A stretch of 8,170 bases of DNA. Source: Campylobacterales bacterium. Lineage in GTDB: Bacteria > Campylobacterota > Campylobacteria > Campylobacterales > Arcobacteraceae. Numbering within the stretch: position 1 is the stretch's first letter; each line of letters opens with the position of its first letter. The stretch spans positions 1 through 8,170 of the forward strand of contig JAIELU010000067.1 of NCBI GenBank assembly GCA_019752775.1. Reading direction: 5' to 3'. Position numbers and translations under genes: made by a program. The notes below the pieces were generated by a model. The model did not search any database and was not told the origin of the DNA. It saw only the letters and a program-made list of their open reading frames with translations. Positions 1 through 5,944 of the stretch are shown piece by piece.

Positions 1-399
1 GATTATGTTTTATTTCAATATCCAGTTTATTGGATGAGTGTTCCTTGGATTGCAAAAAAATATTTTGATGAAACATTTACACAAGGGCGACATTATTCAA
101 GTGATGGAAGAAGTCGAACTGATGCTTCAAAACTTTACGGAAGTGGTGGATTATTACAAGGTAAAAAATATATGTTATCTCTAACTTATAATTGCCCAGC
201 ATCTGCTTTTGACAACAAAAATAGTTTATTTGATGGAATGTCTTTAGACCAAGCTCATGTTGCTGTTCACAAAACTTTCCAATTTTGTGGATTAGAACCA
301 TTGGAAACTTATGCTGTTCATGATATTTTTAAAGGTGATTTGGATTTAAATGCTGAACTAGAAAAATTTGAAAAAGTATTAACAAAAAACTTTTTATAA
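1..399 (+). CDS. mdaB: MdaB-type NAD(P)H:quinone oxidoreductase (3' part)
   Basis: The frame is open from base 1, so the ATG at 34 is an internal methionine and the true start lies left of the window. About 132 residues are visible; E. coli MdaB has about 193, so roughly 60 N-terminal residues (the first part of the flavodoxin-like fold) are missing. MdaB-like motifs seen are YPVYWMSVPWIAKKYFDE near the left edge, then SDGRSRTD, YGSGGLLQGKKYMLSLTYN and HKTFQFCGLEPLETY. The family is a cytosolic flavoprotein that reduces quinones by two electrons with NAD(P)H, avoiding semiquinone radicals. The next gene, 84 nt downstream, is a YgiN-type monooxygenase, and mdaB and ygiN are also neighbours in E. 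coli. No convincing terminator separates them. The family call is firm; the physiological quinone is unknown. Confidence 0.9.
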   Translation, partial: DYVLFQYPVYWMSVPWIAKKYFDETFTQGRHYSSDGRSRTDASKLYGSGGLLQGKKYMLSLTYNCPASAFDNKNSLFDGMSLDQAHVAVHKTFQFCGLEPLETYAVHDIFKGDLDLNAELEKFEKVLTKNFL

Positions 400-483
400 A
401 AAAAGATGTAGTTATGAATGATGTAATAAAATAACTCAAGGTTTTGTATTTAAAGACTAAAAAAAGATTAAATAGGAAAAATT

Positions 484-780
484 ATGAAAAATATAGTGAT
501 TATTGCAAGTATTAAAGTAAAAGCTGGATTTAAAGATGAAGTTTATTCTGAACTTATAAAACTACATAAGGCAACTCATAAATTTGACAAAGGTTGTATT
601 CAATACGATTTACACAAAGATTTAAGTGATGAAAATAGTTTTACATTTGTTGAAACTTGGGAAAATGCTGAGTTTTTAGCAGAACATGAAAAAAAAGAGT
701 ATTTTATAGATTTTGTATCAAAAGTAGAAAATAAAATTGATGGTTTAACAATCAACAAATTAGAAAAATTAGATATTTAA
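484..780 (+). CDS. Antibiotic biosynthesis monooxygenase (ABM) domain protein, YgiN-like
   Basis: This encodes a 98-residue single-domain protein, the usual ABM length (E. coli YgiN has 104). The pattern fits a dimeric ferredoxin-like alpha/beta fold: strand IVIIASIKVKAG at 4-15, helix at 16-33, GCIQYDLHKD at 37-46, FTFVETWEN at 53-61 and a helix with AEHEKKEYF at 66-74. W59 and H68 match the conserved Trp and His of the family. ABM proteins act on quinols and related substrates, often without a cofactor, and E. coli YgiN was proposed to form a quinone redox cycle with MdaB. An mdaB-type gene directly upstream supports such a role here, by inference. An AGGA ribosome site at 474-477 supports this ATG. 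ABM domains are widespread and vary in substrate, so the exact reaction is open. Confidence 0.85.
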   Translation: MKNIVIIASIKVKAGFKDEVYSELIKLHKATHKFDKGCIQYDLHKDLSDENSFTFVETWENAEFLAEHEKKEYFIDFVSKVENKIDGLTINKLEKLDI

Positions 781-791
781 AAGGAGTTTTT

Positions 792-1823
792 ATGAGTTTA
801 TTATTTCAAGAAGCAAAAATAGGAAAAATAACACTAAAAAATAGGATTGTTATGCCTCCTATGTGTATGTATGCAAGTGATAATAGTGGTGAATTAAAAA
901 CTTTTCACAAAGGGCATTATTTGGCAAGAGCAATTGGTGGCGTTGGATTTATTATTTTTGAAGCCACAGCAATTGAGCCAAAAGGAAGAATTTCTGCAAA
1001 TGATTTAGGTCTTTGGCATGATTCTTTAATCAAAGCTCACAAAAAACTAAATAAAAAAATCCACTCTTTTGGAGCAAAAACAGCTATTCAAATCGCTCAT
1101 GCTGGAAGAAAATGTACAGTAGAAGATGAAACTGCTATTGCCCCAAGTGCAATTGCTTTTAGTGAAAATAAACCATTTAAAATGCCAAAAGCTGCAACTC
1201 TTGAAGATATAAAAAATATAAAAGAATTATTTGTAAAAGCAGCACTTAGAGCTAAAAAAGCAGATTTTGATGCTATTGAACTTCATGCTGCTCATGGTTA
1301 TTTATTATGTGAATTTTTATCGCAACTTTCAAATAAAAGAGATGATATTTATGGTGGAAGTTTAGAAAATAGATGTAGATTAGTTTTAGAAATAGTAAAA
1401 GAGTTAAAAGAAAAAGTTGATTTACCTTTACTTGTACGAATTAGTGCTGATGAGTGGATGAATGAGGGTTGGAATATTAGTGATTCAATTTATTTATCAA
1501 AAGAGCTTGAAAAACTAGGAGTTGATGCTATTCATGTTTCAAGTGGTGGAAATTTGGAAAAAACAGATAAAACACCAAAAATAGAGCCTTTATATCAAAG
1601 TGATTGGGCGAAACAGATAAAAAAAGAGATTAATATTCCTGTTATTGCAGTTGGTTTAATAACAACTGCAATTGAGGGTGAAAAGCTTTTAGAAGAAAAA
1701 TATTGTGATTTTGTGGCTTACGGAAGAGAATTATTACGAAGTCCAAATTTTGCTTTTTACGCAGCTAGTGAATTTAAAGAAAAAGATAAGATTAATTCAT
1801 CATATCAAAGAGCATTTATATAA
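792..1823 (+). CDS. Old Yellow Enzyme, YqjM-type NADPH dehydrogenase (ene-reductase)
   Basis: This encodes a 343-residue FMN-dependent TIM-barrel enzyme, close in length to Bacillus subtilis YqjM (338). The family reduces the C=C bond of alpha,beta-unsaturated carbonyls, quinones and some nitro-compounds with NAD(P)H. Residues seen are C25 and Y27 in MPPMCMY (the cysteine that tunes FMN and the active-site tyrosine of this subclass), Q100 in the IQIAHAGRK segment, the substrate-binding pair H165/H168 with Y170 in ELHAAHGYL, R216 in LVRIS, and G311-R312 in YGRELLR for FMN phosphate. LSNKRDDIYGGSLENR is also typical. It starts 11 nt after the ABM gene, with a strong AAGGAG at 781-786. The intact Cys25 and paired histidines point to the thermophilic-like (class III) group. 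The natural substrate cannot be read from the sequence. Confidence 0.93.
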   Translation: MSLLFQEAKIGKITLKNRIVMPPMCMYASDNSGELKTFHKGHYLARAIGGVGFIIFEATAIEPKGRISANDLGLWHDSLIKAHKKLNKKIHSFGAKTAIQIAHAGRKCTVEDETAIAPSAIAFSENKPFKMPKAATLEDIKNIKELFVKAALRAKKADFDAIELHAAHGYLLCEFLSQLSNKRDDIYGGSLENRCRLVLEIVKELKEKVDLPLLVRISADEWMNEGWNISDSIYLSKELEKLGVDAIHVSSGGNLEKTDKTPKIEPLYQSDWAKQIKKEINIPVIAVGLITTAIEGEKLLEEKYCDFVAYGRELLRSPNFAFYAASEFKEKDKINSSYQRAFI

Positions 1824-1841
1824 ATAAAAAAGTGGATAATA

Positions 1842-2744
1842 ATGGATAATAAAAATAATACCAAATATTTTATTGGTATGATAATTGCAATGTTAATTTG
1901 GGGAGTTGCTTGGACTGCTGGAAAAGCAGCCGTTGAACACTCAAATATTCAAGTGTCTTCATTTTGGAGATATTTTATCTCTTTTTTAGGAATGATTCCT
2001 GTTGTTTGGTATCTGAAAAGTTCTTTTAAAACAGATGTAGTTGGATATATTTATATGATTATTGCTGGTTTATTAAGTTCTTTATTTAGTTATCTTTTTT
2101 TTGCAGGGCTTTCTCATGGACAAGCTGGATATGGAGGAACTATGGTTACATCTTTAGTTCCTTTATTAACATATTTTTTATCAATAATGATTTTTGGTAC
2201 AAAAGTATCAGCAAAACAGATGATTGCTTTAGGTGTTGGTATTTTTGGTGCGATTATATTACTTCGTATTCCAATGGATGGATTGAAGTTTTTAAATCTA
2301 AATAGTATATACTTTTTAGTATGTGCTTTTGTATGGTCACTTGTAACAATAATAACTCAAAAGGTTTCTTCGCGAGTAAATTCTATGTTTTATACTTTTG
2401 TAGTTTTTGGTGTGACAGCTTTTGTAAATATGATTTTTGCATTGCCATATCATCCTTTTGATATTAGTTCATACGATTTAGTATTTTGGTTTAATATATT
2501 ATTTGTAGGACTTTTGTCTGGCACATTTTCAACTGCAATATTTTTTGTTTCGGCAAGTAAAATAGGTGCTCATAATACAGGTGTTTTTATGTTTATAGTT
2601 CCACTAGGAGCTATATTGTCAAGTTATTTTGCCTATGGTGAAAAAATAGTTCCATCAACGATAATAGGTTGTTTACTCTCTTTTGTGGCGGTTATATTAT
2701 TTAATCAAAAGAGTAGATTAAAAAAATTAAAAGAAATTAAATAA
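1842..2744 (+). CDS. DMT-superfamily EamA-type transporter
   Basis: This encodes a 300-residue inner-membrane protein with about ten hydrophobic segments, roughly at 9-27, 38-58, 68-90, 96-118, 124-142, 155-173, 182-201, 213-236, 247-265 and 270-288. It ends in a basic tail (SRLKKLKEIK), which suggests a cytoplasmic C-terminus. Typical EamA features are the first-helix IWGVAWTAGKAA, the SSFWRYF segment in helix 2, and a duplicated five-helix layout with a late FIVPLGAILSSYFAYGE motif around 251-267. The family exports metabolites, amino acids or toxic compounds, and substrates cannot be predicted from sequence. Lying 18 nt after the Old Yellow Enzyme gene and 11 nt before a nitroreductase gene, it may export products or substrates of these enzymes, by inference. 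The ribosome site is weak (GTGGA near 1832-1836), which fits translation within an operon. Confidence 0.9.
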   Translation: MDNKNNTKYFIGMIIAMLIWGVAWTAGKAAVEHSNIQVSSFWRYFISFLGMIPVVWYLKSSFKTDVVGYIYMIIAGLLSSLFSYLFFAGLSHGQAGYGGTMVTSLVPLLTYFLSIMIFGTKVSAKQMIALGVGIFGAIILLRIPMDGLKFLNLNSIYFLVCAFVWSLVTIITQKVSSRVNSMFYTFVVFGVTAFVNMIFALPYHPFDISSYDLVFWFNILFVGLLSGTFSTAIFFVSASKIGAHNTGVFMFIVPLGAILSSYFAYGEKIVPSTIIGCLLSFVAVILFNQKSRLKKLKEIK

Positions 2745-2755
2745 AAAGGAAAAAT

Positions 2756-3385
2756 ATGGAAAAAACATTTACGGAAGCTTTAGCTTTTAGACACGCTTGT
2801 AAGATTTTTGATGAAACAAAAAAAATTAATGATGAAGATATGACTTATATTTTAGAAGCAGGAAGAAAAGCACCTTCTTCTTTTGGTATGGAAGCTTGGA
2901 AATTTTTAGTTATTACAAATGAAGAGCTAAAAGCAAAATTAAAACCTGTTTGTTGGGATCAAGCTCAAATTACAACTTGTTCTCATTTAGTTATTGTTTT
3001 AGCAGGAATTGAAGGCGTAAAACCTGAAAGTGGAATTCCTGAAAAAAGATTTACTAGACGAGATATGCCTCAAGAAAAACTTGATTTTTATTTAGGATTA
3101 TATTCAGGGCATTTAAAACAAACACTTTCAAGTGATGAAAATATTTATGCTTGGACTGCGAAACAAACTATTTTTGCATCACAAAATATGATGATGGCAG
3201 CTGCAATTAAAGGAATAGATTCTTGTCCAATTGAAGGCTTTGATAAAGAAAAAGTTGAAGAGATTTTAGGACTTGATACTACAAAATATCAATTGTCTTT
3301 AGTTTTACCTTTTGGATATAGAATAAATCCTCAATCAACACAATTAAGAGTACCTTTTGAAAATGTGGTTGAATATATAAAATAA
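2756..3385 (+). CDS. NfsB-type nitroreductase family NAD(P)H oxidoreductase
   Basis: This encodes a 209-residue FMN enzyme, slightly shorter than E. coli NfsB (217). Seen motifs are RHACKIFDE at 12-20 (the FMN-phosphate-binding R-H-x-x-K of the family), APSSFGMEAWKFLVI at 39-53, AKQTIFASQNMMMAAAIKG at 135-153, the NfsB-like GIDSCPIEGFD at 153-163, and LPFGYR at 184-189. Family members are cytosolic homodimers that reduce nitroaromatics, quinones, flavins or dihydropteridine with NAD(P)H. The Campylobacterota relative RdxA activates metronidazole, but the PIEGFD signature places this protein nearer NfsB. A clear AAGGA at 2746-2750 precedes the start, 11 nt after the transporter gene. The neighbours support a role in handling electrophilic or redox-cycling compounds. 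The family is certain; the substrate is not. Confidence 0.92.
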   Translation: MEKTFTEALAFRHACKIFDETKKINDEDMTYILEAGRKAPSSFGMEAWKFLVITNEELKAKLKPVCWDQAQITTCSHLVIVLAGIEGVKPESGIPEKRFTRRDMPQEKLDFYLGLYSGHLKQTLSSDENIYAWTAKQTIFASQNMMMAAAIKGIDSCPIEGFDKEKVEEILGLDTTKYQLSLVLPFGYRINPQSTQLRVPFENVVEYIK

Positions 3386-3387
3386 GG
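3383..3387 (+). promoter_or_regulatory. Ribosome binding site of the REC-kinase gene, overlapping the upstream stop codon
   Basis: The TAA stop of the nitroreductase gene runs straight into GG, giving TAAGG six bases before the ATG at 3394. Ribosomes finishing the upstream gene would sit on this site, so translation of the kinase is probably coupled to that of the nitroreductase. This is a reading of spacing only. Confidence 0.55.
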
Positions 3388-3393
3388 CATAAA

Positions 3394-4506
3394 ATGAATA
3401 AATTTAGCATATTGTTACTTGATGATGTTCCTGAAAATATTTATTCTTTAAAGCTATTAATTGAAGAAAATTTTGATATAAATATTTTTACAGCACTAAA
3501 AGCTCAAGAAGCAATAGAAATAGTGATGAATAATACTATTGATTTAATTTTAACTGATGTTCAAATGCCTGATATTGATGGTTTCCAATTCGCTCAATAT
3601 CTAAAAGATATTGAATCTACAAAAGACATTCCTGTTATTTTTATAACAGGAATTTATGAAAAAGATGAATACAAAAATAAAGGCTATAACATAGGTGGAA
3701 TTGAGTACATTACAAAACCTATTGATAATAAACTTTTAATTTCAAAACTCAAAATTTACATAAATATTTTCAATACCATAAAAACTTCAAATGAAAAACT
3801 TCATAAAACCGAAGATTTATTAATCCATAGTGCTAAAATGGCAAGTATGGGTGAAATGATAGGTTTAATTTCTCACCAATTAAAACAACCTTTAAATGTT
3901 TTATCTTTGTATGTTGAAGATATAAATTTATCTTACGAATATAAAGAATTAAACGATATATATATGGAAGATTTTTATAAAAATACTAAAAATCAAATTG
4001 AATATATGAATAAAACAATAAATGGTTTTTTAGATTTTTTTAATCCAAATAAGAAAAAAGAGAAATTTTTAATTAAAAATTCAATTAAACAAGCACAAGA
4101 AATATTAAAAAGTAAAATTGATAAATTAGAAGTAATTTTTCATTTGAATGTTGATGATAAATTAGAACAATTTGGTATAGAAGTAGAACTTACGCAAGTC
4201 TTAATAAATATAATAAATAACTCTTTAGATGCCTTTAAAGAAAAAAATATTAATAAACCTGAAATTTTTATTAAGTTATTTAAAAAAGATAATAAAAGTA
4301 TTTTAGTTATTGAAGACAACGCACTAGGCATTGAAAATAACCAATTAGAAAAGATATTAGAACCTTACTTTACAACTAAAGATAGTGGCACTGGTATTGG
4401 CTTACATATGGTAAAAATGATAATTAAAAATAGTTTTGATGGTGAATTAAAAGTTTTAAATACACAAAGAGGATTAAGTTTTATAATTTTTCTAGAAAAT
4501 TATTAA
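3394..4506 (+). CDS. Soluble hybrid signalling protein: N-terminal receiver plus histidine kinase
   Basis: This encodes 370 residues with no membrane segment and no recognisable sensor domain. The receiver covers about 4-122, with acidic D10/D11, phosphoacceptor D55 in LTDVQMPD, T85 and K108-P109, all intact. A helical linker follows at about 123-148. The dimerisation/phosphotransfer domain has H161 in ISHQLKQPLN, a variant of the HQWRQPL H-box common in Campylobacterota. The ATPase domain has an N-box (INIINNSLDA, N276), a G1 box DNALGI at 308-313, PYFTTKD as F-box, and G2 GTGIGL at 332-337. The first G1 glycine is alanine, as in the frequent DNAGGI variant, so activity is expected. The receiver-first order means input probably comes as phosphate from another kinase, as in phosphorelays. 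It lies 8 nt after the nitroreductase gene, so it is probably co-expressed with the redox genes. Its output partner is unproven; the regulator gene 69 nt downstream is a candidate. Confidence 0.92.
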   Translation: MNKFSILLLDDVPENIYSLKLLIEENFDINIFTALKAQEAIEIVMNNTIDLILTDVQMPDIDGFQFAQYLKDIESTKDIPVIFITGIYEKDEYKNKGYNIGGIEYITKPIDNKLLISKLKIYINIFNTIKTSNEKLHKTEDLLIHSAKMASMGEMIGLISHQLKQPLNVLSLYVEDINLSYEYKELNDIYMEDFYKNTKNQIEYMNKTINGFLDFFNPNKKKEKFLIKNSIKQAQEILKSKIDKLEVIFHLNVDDKLEQFGIEVELTQVLINIINNSLDAFKEKNINKPEIFIKLFKKDNKSILVIEDNALGIENNQLEKILEPYFTTKDSGTGIGLHMVKMIIKNSFDGELKVLNTQRGLSFIIFLENY

Positions 4507-4533
4507 AATGATACTATTGTAATACCATTTAAT

Positions 4534-4539
4534 TATAAT
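4534..4539 (+). promoter_or_regulatory. Putative -10 box for the regulator gene at 4576
   Basis: A perfect TATAAT lies 36 nt before the ATG in the 69-nt gap after the kinase gene. No -35 box at standard distance is evident, which is normal for sigma-70 promoters of Campylobacterota. It would give a leader of about 30 nt containing the strong ribosome site. In DNA this AT-rich the hexamer can occur by chance. Confidence 0.4.
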
Positions 4540-4561
4540 ATTTCAATATAAATATATTTTT

Positions 4562-4567
4562 AAGGAG
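4562..4567 (+). promoter_or_regulatory. Strong ribosome binding site fixing the start at 4576
   Basis: AAGGAG sits eight bases before ATG 4576 and is one of the best Shine-Dalgarno matches in the window. It supports this start over later methionines, although the protein then has about 15 extra residues before the first receiver strand. Confidence 0.65.
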
Positions 4568-4575
4568 ATTTTATA

Positions 4576-5268
4576 ATGAATAGTATTTTTCTTTACACTA
4601 CAAATAATAAAAATGTTAATTCGGTTTTAGTTATAAGTGAAGATGTTGGGTTTTTGGATAAATTAAAAAAAGTTTCAGGTAATAAGTATAATATTTCATT
4701 TTTTAATAGTGAAAATTTTAATTTATTAAATACAGAAATTAATACTTTTGATTTAATAGTTTTTGATAATTGCAAAAATTCTTTAACAAAATTCGTGGAT
4801 GTTTTTAAACAAACAAAATCTTATACTTTTAATATTCCAATGATTATATTAGAAGATGAAATTATACAAGAGTTTTCTTTACATAAATACTGTAATGCAT
4901 ACGCAATTTTTAATAAAAATGTTGATGAAAGTTTTTTATTAAACAATATAGAGATAAGTTTAAGCTTTTTATATACAAATAAAAAAGTTCAATTTGAAAA
5001 TGGATTTTATTTTGATATAAGTAGAGAAATATTATTTCAAGGCAAAAAAATTATTAAACTTACGAAGACAGAGAGAAAGTTAGTAAATTTGCTGGCTCTG
5101 AACCCTAATGTTTTAGTTACTTATGAAGATATTTCTAGTATAGTATGGAGAGGAAAAGAATTTTCTATATATTCTTTAAGAAATGTTATCAAACACATTA
5201 GAGAAAAAACAGACGAATCTTTTATAAAAAACTCATCAAATAGGGGTTATGTAATAACTACTATTTAA
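4576..5268 (+). CDS. OmpR-family response regulator with partly degenerate receiver
   Basis: This encodes 230 residues. The N-terminal part (about 16-130) follows the receiver layout: strand VLVIS with acidic E22/D23, D64 in FDLIVFDNC at the phosphoacceptor position, and K114 in IFNKNVD at the conserved lysine position. The switch Ser/Thr is replaced by E93 (IPMIILEDE), and the proline after the lysine is asparagine. The C-terminal winged helix (about 143-229) is well kept, with LTKTERKLVNLLALNPN, the recognition-helix region SLRNVIKHIREK and the wing NRGYVI. It is therefore a DNA-binding transcription factor whose phosphorylation may be altered or lost. It follows the REC-kinase gene by 69 nt and has its own possible promoter. 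A small lipoprotein gene follows after 29 nt. G+C is very low: a hand count of 4681-4860 gives 29 of 180. Targets are unknown. Confidence 0.85.
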   Translation: MNSIFLYTTNNKNVNSVLVISEDVGFLDKLKKVSGNKYNISFFNSENFNLLNTEINTFDLIVFDNCKNSLTKFVDVFKQTKSYTFNIPMIILEDEIIQEFSLHKYCNAYAIFNKNVDESFLLNNIEISLSFLYTNKKVQFENGFYFDISREILFQGKKIIKLTKTERKLVNLLALNPNVLVTYEDISSIVWRGKEFSIYSLRNVIKHIREKTDESFIKNSSNRGYVITTI

Positions 5269-5297
5269 TAATATTACTATTAAAAAAAGGAATCAAC

Positions 5298-5471
5298 ATG
5301 AAGAAGTATTTACCTATAGCGAGTATAGTTTTTTTATTTTCAGCATGTTTTGATTCTGACTCTTTAGAAAAAGATAAAGAAATATGTAAAAAAGATAATA
5401 AAACTTTTTATATTACTGAAACACTTAATTATAGAACAGGAAAACTTGAACCTAAAGTTATCTGCAAATAA
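5298..5471 (+). CDS. Small putative lipoprotein, function unknown
   Basis: This encodes 57 residues. It begins MKKYLPIASIVFLFSAC, a short signal peptide with two lysines, a hydrophobic core and a lipobox-like FSA-C ending at C17. Phenylalanine at -3 is less common than leucine but is accepted in lipobox patterns. The mature peptide would have about 41 residues: an acidic Asp/Ser linker, then a charged region holding C30 and C56, which could form a disulfide in the periplasm. An AAGGAA ribosome site at 5287-5292 lies five bases before the ATG. The gap of 29 nt after the regulator gene suggests co-transcription. I do not recognise the family. The signal peptide, ribosome site and position argue that it is a real gene, but it is short and could be lineage-specific. 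Confidence 0.72.
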   Translation: MKKYLPIASIVFLFSACFDSDSLEKDKEICKKDNKTFYITETLNYRTGKLEPKVICK

Positions 5472-5485
5472 ATTATTTATTTTTT
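5466..5485 (+). terminator. Possible weak AT-only terminator after the lipoprotein gene
   Basis: AAATAAA at 5466-5472 and TTTATTT at 5476-5482 can form a 7-bp stem with a 3-base loop. The stem spans the lipoprotein stop codon and is followed by a short T run. With no G-C pairs the stem is weak, and such repeats arise easily in AT-rich DNA, so the call is tentative. The rest of 5472-5593 is T-rich and holds only the possible promoter of the next gene. Confidence 0.22.
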
Positions 5486-5556
5486 ATTAAATTCTTATTT
5501 TTATACTTTTATAGTTGAAATTCAAAAAACTATCCATTTTTTTATTAAAAATCTAC

Positions 5557-5562
5557 TATATT
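5557..5562 (+). promoter_or_regulatory. Putative -10 box for the small membrane protein gene
   Basis: TATATT at 5557-5562, or TATTAT shifted by two bases, lies in the 122-nt gap before ATG 5594. It would start transcription near 5569, leaving a leader of about 25 nt. There is no clear -35 box. It is a weak call in AT-rich sequence. Confidence 0.28.
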
Positions 5563-5577
5563 ATGACAATTGATTAT

Positions 5578-5581
5578 GGAG
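5578..5581 (+). promoter_or_regulatory. Ribosome binding site favouring the start at 5594
   Basis: GGAG is the only Shine-Dalgarno-like sequence near this start and lies 12 nt before ATG 5594, a rather long gap. The upstream in-frame alternatives, ATG 5576 and TTG 5570, have no such site before them. If transcription starts near 5570, ATG 5576 could still be used almost leaderless. Confidence 0.4.
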
Positions 5582-5593
5582 TTGTTTTTTCTT

Positions 5594-5929
5594 ATGGAAT
5601 ATTTTAGAGAATTATTTTTTTGTATAGTAATATTTTTTATTGGTTATTTAATTTTTAAGTATGATGTATCAAAACGATTAATTAGAACAAGAATCTTGGA
5701 AAAAGATTTTAAAGGTTGTTATATCTTAAGGTATCCAAATAGAGTAGAGTTTCATAATAAAGGGCAAACATATTTAATAGATTTTGATGATTTCTTTAAA
5801 CAAAACCCAAAATTAAAAGGAAAAATAAAAATTATTGATAGACCGTTATTAGATGTAACAAACCATGAAGCAATACAAAAAGAATTAGAGTTCAGAAAAG
5901 AGTTTAGAAAAAAAAATGAGGATATTTAA
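5594..5929 (+). CDS. Small single-pass membrane protein, function unknown
   Basis: This encodes 111 residues from the chosen ATG 5594; in-frame starts at 5576 (ATG) or 5570 (TTG) would add 6 or 8 residues. One strongly hydrophobic segment at about 7-23 (FFCIVIFFIGYLIF) is followed by basic residues (K22, K27, R28, R31, R33). By the positive-inside rule the tail of roughly 85 residues is cytoplasmic. The tail alternates short strands (CYILRY, RVEFH, QTYLIDFDDFF) and ends in a highly charged helix at about 91-109. No catalytic motif or known family was recognised. Its stop codon overlaps that of the convergent regulator gene. It lies between two OmpR-type regulator genes, but nothing in the sequence shows a functional tie. 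Confidence 0.75.
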   Translation: MEYFRELFFCIVIFFIGYLIFKYDVSKRLIRTRILEKDFKGCYILRYPNRVEFHNKGQTYLIDFDDFFKQNPKLKGKIKIIDRPLLDVTNHEAIQKELEFRKEFRKKNEDI

Positions 5930-5944
5930 ATCACTCTTTTTATT
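5911..5944. terminator. Possible bidirectional terminator over the convergent stop codons
   Basis: An A-rich run followed by TGAG, and CTC followed by a T-rich run, are arranged symmetrically. G5918-A-G5920 pairs with C5934-T-C5936, and A5913-A5916 pairs with T5938-T5941 across one mismatch. The loop contains the palindrome ATTTAAAT (5924-5931). Either strand would give a short stem followed by U-rich RNA, which suits two convergent genes with no space between them. The stem has only three standard pairs outside the A/T tracts, so it is weak. Confidence 0.3.

Noticed and set aside
77..301. Minus-strand open frame of 74 codons
   Set aside because: It lies antisense inside the mdaB-type gene, which has clear family motifs, and its own translation shows no recognisable domain.
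390..405. CTTTTT/AAAAAG hairpin at the end of the mdaB-type gene as a terminator
   Set aside because: The stem is nearly all A-T and no T run follows it, so it is unlikely to stop transcription before the next gene.
400..483. Short frame MNDVIK and possible promoter between the first two genes
   Set aside because: The frame is only six codons, and the -10-like TATTTA is too common in such sequence to call.
4306..4325. Kinase inactivation through loss of the first glycine of the G1 box (DNALGI)
   Set aside because: Alanine at this position is frequent in active kinases of this lineage (DNAGGI type), and the other ATP-binding motifs are intact.
4140..4331. Minus-strand open frame of 63 codons
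   Set aside because: It is antisense to the ATPase domain of the histidine kinase, has no recognisable protein motif, and is best explained as a shadow frame.
4593..4775. Minus-strand open frame of 60 codons
   Set aside because: It is antisense to the regulator gene in very AT-rich DNA, with no supporting motif.
4512..5281. Repeated heptamer TACTATT at 4512, 5259 and 5275 as a regulator-binding motif
   Set aside because: By rough estimate a heptamer with a single C is expected several times by chance in a window of this composition, and one copy lies inside coding sequence.
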